Shown: piece after piece, positions 5,889-7,918 of the stretch
Position numbering within the stretch: position 1 is the first letter of the stretch
How the letters are laid out: every line of letters starts with the position of its first letter
Assembly (NCBI GenBank): GCA_019308145.1
Contig: JAFDIG010000093.1
Coordinates: 1-7,918, forward strand
Direction of reading: 5' to 3'
DNA from: Deltaproteobacteria bacterium
Lineage (GTDB): Bacteria; Desulfobacterota; JAFDIG01
DNA length: 7,918 nucleotides
Translations under genes and position numbers: made by a program
The notes under the pieces: generated by a model
Databases searched by the model: none
The model's input: only the letters and a program-made list of their open reading frames with translations
What the model was told of the DNA's origin: nothing

Positions 5889-7865
5889 ATGCTGGATTAT
5901 GTTTGGTTGATACCATTTTTCCCTATGTTGGGTTTTTTGATCAATGGTCTTTATAGTAGATGGATACACGCAAGTAAAAAATTCGTAAGTTGGGTTGCCT
6001 GTAGTGCTCTTGGGTTATCATTTTTAAGTTCTGCTCTTGTTTTTATATCCATGTTAAAAATTTCTCCTGAACATCTACCTTATCAGGTTAATATCTTTGA
6101 CTGGATAGTTGCGGGCAACCTTAAAACAGTTGTAGGTTATCAAGTAGATGCTCTATCAATGGTAATGGCGCTTGTGGTTTCAGGGGTTAGCTTTGTTATA
6201 CATATATATTCTGTTGGTTATATGCATGAAGATCCTGACTTTACACGTTATTTTACATACTTAAACCTCTTTGTTTTCATGATGCTTACTCTTGTCCTTG
6301 CCAATAATTTCCTTTTGATGTTTGTTGGCTGGGAGGGAGTTGGTCTTTGTTCTTATCTGCTTATAGGTTTTTGGTTTGAAAAGGACTCTGCTTCTAATGC
6401 GGGTAAAAAAGCTTTTGTTGTAAACAGGATAGGCGATTTTGGATTTCTTCTTGGTATGTTCCTTATATTTGTCCATTTTGGAACTTTTGATTTTACCGAA
6501 GTTTTTAGTAAGGCGCCTCATACCATTAATACCGCTTTAGCTACCGCGATTACTATTCTCCTTTTTATTGGGGCAACTGGAAAATCTGCACAACTACCCC
6601 TTTATGTTTGGTTGCCTGACGCCATGGAAGGTCCAACCCCTGTTTCATCTCTTATTCATGCTGCTACAATGGTTACCGCAGGAGTTTATATGATCGCTCG
6701 TTGCAATGTCCTTTTTTCAATGGCACCAATAACGATGGGAATTGTAGCAACAGTTGGAGCACTAACTGCTATTTATGCAGCATCTATGGGGTTTTTCCAA
6801 TTTGATATAAAAAGGGTTTTGGCTTATTCCACTATAAGCCAGCTTGGATACATGTTTCTTGCGGTTGGTGTAGGTGCGTACAGTGCGGGGATCTTTCATC
6901 TTATGACACATGCATTTTTTAAAGGTCTTCTCTTTCTTGGTGCTGGCTCTATAATGCATGCGTTAAGTGGTGAATTGGATATGCGAAAAATGGGAGGATT
7001 AAGAAAAAAGGTTCCTATAACATTTTATACATTTTTTGCTGCTACATTGGCTATATCAGGCTGTCCTTTCTTCTCAGGCTTTTTTAGCAAGGATGAGATC
7101 TTATGGCAAGCATTTTCAAGTCCACATGGTCATTTTCTGTTATGGCTTATAGGGGTCGTTGCTGCAGGGATGACAGCATTTTATATGTTTAGATTAGTCT
7201 TTAATGTATTTTTTGGTGAATGCAGGGCAGAGGAAGAAGTAAAAAAACATATACATGAGTCTCCACCAATTATGACTATTCCTTTAATTATTTTAGCAAT
7301 TTTATCAGTTATAGGCGGTTATGTTGGCGTTCCTCATGCATTAGGTGGATCAAATCGCTTTCATAAATTTTTAGAACCAGTGGTTGGACCAGGCCCAGGC
7401 TCTGCTGTTGAACATGCAAAAATAAATTTAAATTCAATGGCTTATGCAGCTGAACATGGAACTCATGCAGCACATTCTGCTTCCCTTGAATATATATTAA
7501 TGCTTATCTCTATTATCTGTGCAGCTATAGGAGTATGGATTGCTTATTATTACTATATAAAACATTACCCAGAGAAACCAAAAGAGATGGTTGAGAAATT
7601 TAAAGGAATGTATACAACTATACAGAATAAATATTATGTTGATGAAATCTATGGTTATCTCTTTGTAAATGGTACTAAAAATCTTGCAAAATCTCTTTGG
7701 ATTGAATTTGATGTAAAGGTTATTGACCGTACAGCTAACCTGATAGCAGAATTTTTCAGGTGGTCTGGATCGGTCATCAGGGTTATTCAAACAGGTTTAC
7801 TACAGGATTATGCACTTGCTATACTTATTGGTGGTGTGGCAGTGCTCTACTATTTTCTAAAATAA
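5889..7865 (+). CDS. nuoL: NADH-quinone oxidoreductase subunit L (NuoL), distal proton pump
   Basis: NuoL is the antiporter-like subunit (the ND5 equivalent) at the far end of the membrane arm. It has 658 residues, normal for a bacterial NuoL with about 16 helices. The channel residues are all present: E149 in FVGWEGVGLCSYLLIG, D183, K232 in GKSAQLPL, H257 in SLIHAATMVTAGVYM, K308 in DIKRVLAYST, K345 in HAFFKGLLFL, and K401 in GFFSKDEIL. These match E144, D178, K229, K342 and K399 of E. coli, so proton pumping should be intact. The C-terminal part (about 565-658) holds NKYYVDEIYGYLF, a long amphipathic stretch and a final hydrophobic helix. This is the lateral helix that runs along the membrane arm and separates NuoL from the MrpA antiporter and from NuoM and NuoN. 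The start is ATG 5889 with AAAAGGGG six bases upstream. Confidence 0.97.
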   Translation: MLDYVWLIPFFPMLGFLINGLYSRWIHASKKFVSWVACSALGLSFLSSALVFISMLKISPEHLPYQVNIFDWIVAGNLKTVVGYQVDALSMVMALVVSGVSFVIHIYSVGYMHEDPDFTRYFTYLNLFVFMMLTLVLANNFLLMFVGWEGVGLCSYLLIGFWFEKDSASNAGKKAFVVNRIGDFGFLLGMFLIFVHFGTFDFTEVFSKAPHTINTALATAITILLFIGATGKSAQLPLYVWLPDAMEGPTPVSSLIHAATMVTAGVYMIARCNVLFSMAPITMGIVATVGALTAIYAASMGFFQFDIKRVLAYSTISQLGYMFLAVGVGAYSAGIFHLMTHAFFKGLLFLGAGSIMHALSGELDMRKMGGLRKKVPITFYTFFAATLAISGCPFFSGFFSKDEILWQAFSSPHGHFLLWLIGVVAAGMTAFYMFRLVFNVFFGECRAEEEVKKHIHESPPIMTIPLIILAILSVIGGYVGVPHALGGSNRFHKFLEPVVGPGPGSAVEHAKINLNSMAYAAEHGTHAAHSASLEYILMLISIICAAIGVWIAYYYYIKHYPEKPKEMVEKFKGMYTTIQNKYYVDEIYGYLFVNGTKNLAKSLWIEFDVKVIDRTANLIAEFFRWSGSVIRVIQTGLLQDYALAILIGGVAVLYYFLK

Positions 7866-7881
7866 AAAAGGAGTCCTTCTT

Positions 7882-7918
7882 ATGGTAGAAGCGGGCTTTC
7901 CCATCCTCACGTTGGTAA
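7882..7918 (+). CDS. nuoM: NADH-quinone oxidoreductase subunit M (NuoM), N-terminus only (3' truncated)
   Basis: Twelve codons reach the window end and read MVEAGFPILTLV. The FPILTL stretch fits the usual NuoM beginning, and position directly after nuoL supports it strongly. A GGAG site (7870-7873) lies eight bases before the ATG, and the gene starts 16 bases after the nuoL stop. The identification rests mostly on gene order. NuoM would be the middle antiporter-like proton pump. Confidence 0.8.
   Translation, partial: MVEAGFPILTLV

Noticed and set aside
5889..7865. An MrpA-type antiporter or a hydrogenase membrane subunit instead of NuoL
   Set aside because: The C-terminal lateral-helix region with YYVDEIYGYLF, the length and the J-K-L-M gene order fit NuoL.

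Overview
This window is the middle of a respiratory Complex I (proton-pumping NADH:quinone oxidoreductase) gene cluster. Every gene is on the + strand. The order is: the 3' end of a GltD-like FAD/NAD(P) oxidoreductase, nuoG, nuoH, nuoI, nuoJ, nuoK, nuoL, and the first 12 codons of nuoM. No RNA gene, CRISPR array, insertion sequence or convincing rho-independent terminator was seen. The DNA is AT-rich with matching codon use throughout, and nothing suggests recent transfer. A GltD-like flavoprotein next to nuoG, together with a formate-dehydrogenase-like NuoG, recalls Complex I clusters of anaerobic Deltaproteobacteria (Geobacter-type) and related anaerobic phyla. The low G+C argues against Geobacter itself. 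An uncultured, AT-rich, Gram-negative anaerobe is a reasonable guess, but the sequence does not fix the taxon.

Bases 1-639 encode the C-terminal 212 residues of the flavoprotein, including the FAD-contacting SAGDC motif and a terminal Cys-x2-Cys pair. Bases 666-3317 encode a full-length 883-residue NuoG with ligands for one [2Fe-2S] and four [4Fe-4S] clusters. That is one cluster more than the classical bacterial NuoG. Its molybdopterin-type domain lacks the metal-ligand residue. nuoH (3327-4313) and nuoI (starting at 4310 or 4325) follow with almost no spacing, so G-H-I look translationally coupled.

A very AT-rich gap of 199 bases (4748-4946) then separates nuoI from nuoJ. It contains a plausible sigma70-type promoter just behind nuoI, so the membrane-arm genes J-K-L-M may have their own transcript start. 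nuoJ and nuoK are 12 bases apart. A second AT-rich gap of 90 bases precedes nuoL, and both gaps end with the same 10-base word just before the ribosome binding site. nuoL (658 aa) keeps all the charged residues of the proton channel, and nuoM starts 16 bases after it.

Together these genes encode part of the peripheral arm (flavoprotein input, NuoG and NuoI iron-sulfur wire), the quinone-site subunit NuoH, and the membrane arm J-K-L-M. nuoA-D, E and F would be expected upstream and the rest of nuoM plus nuoN downstream, but none of these can be seen here. The cluster is mostly a conserved, known machine. The points worth a second look are the flavoprotein-NuoG junction, the extra cluster in NuoG, and the split between nuoI and nuoJ.
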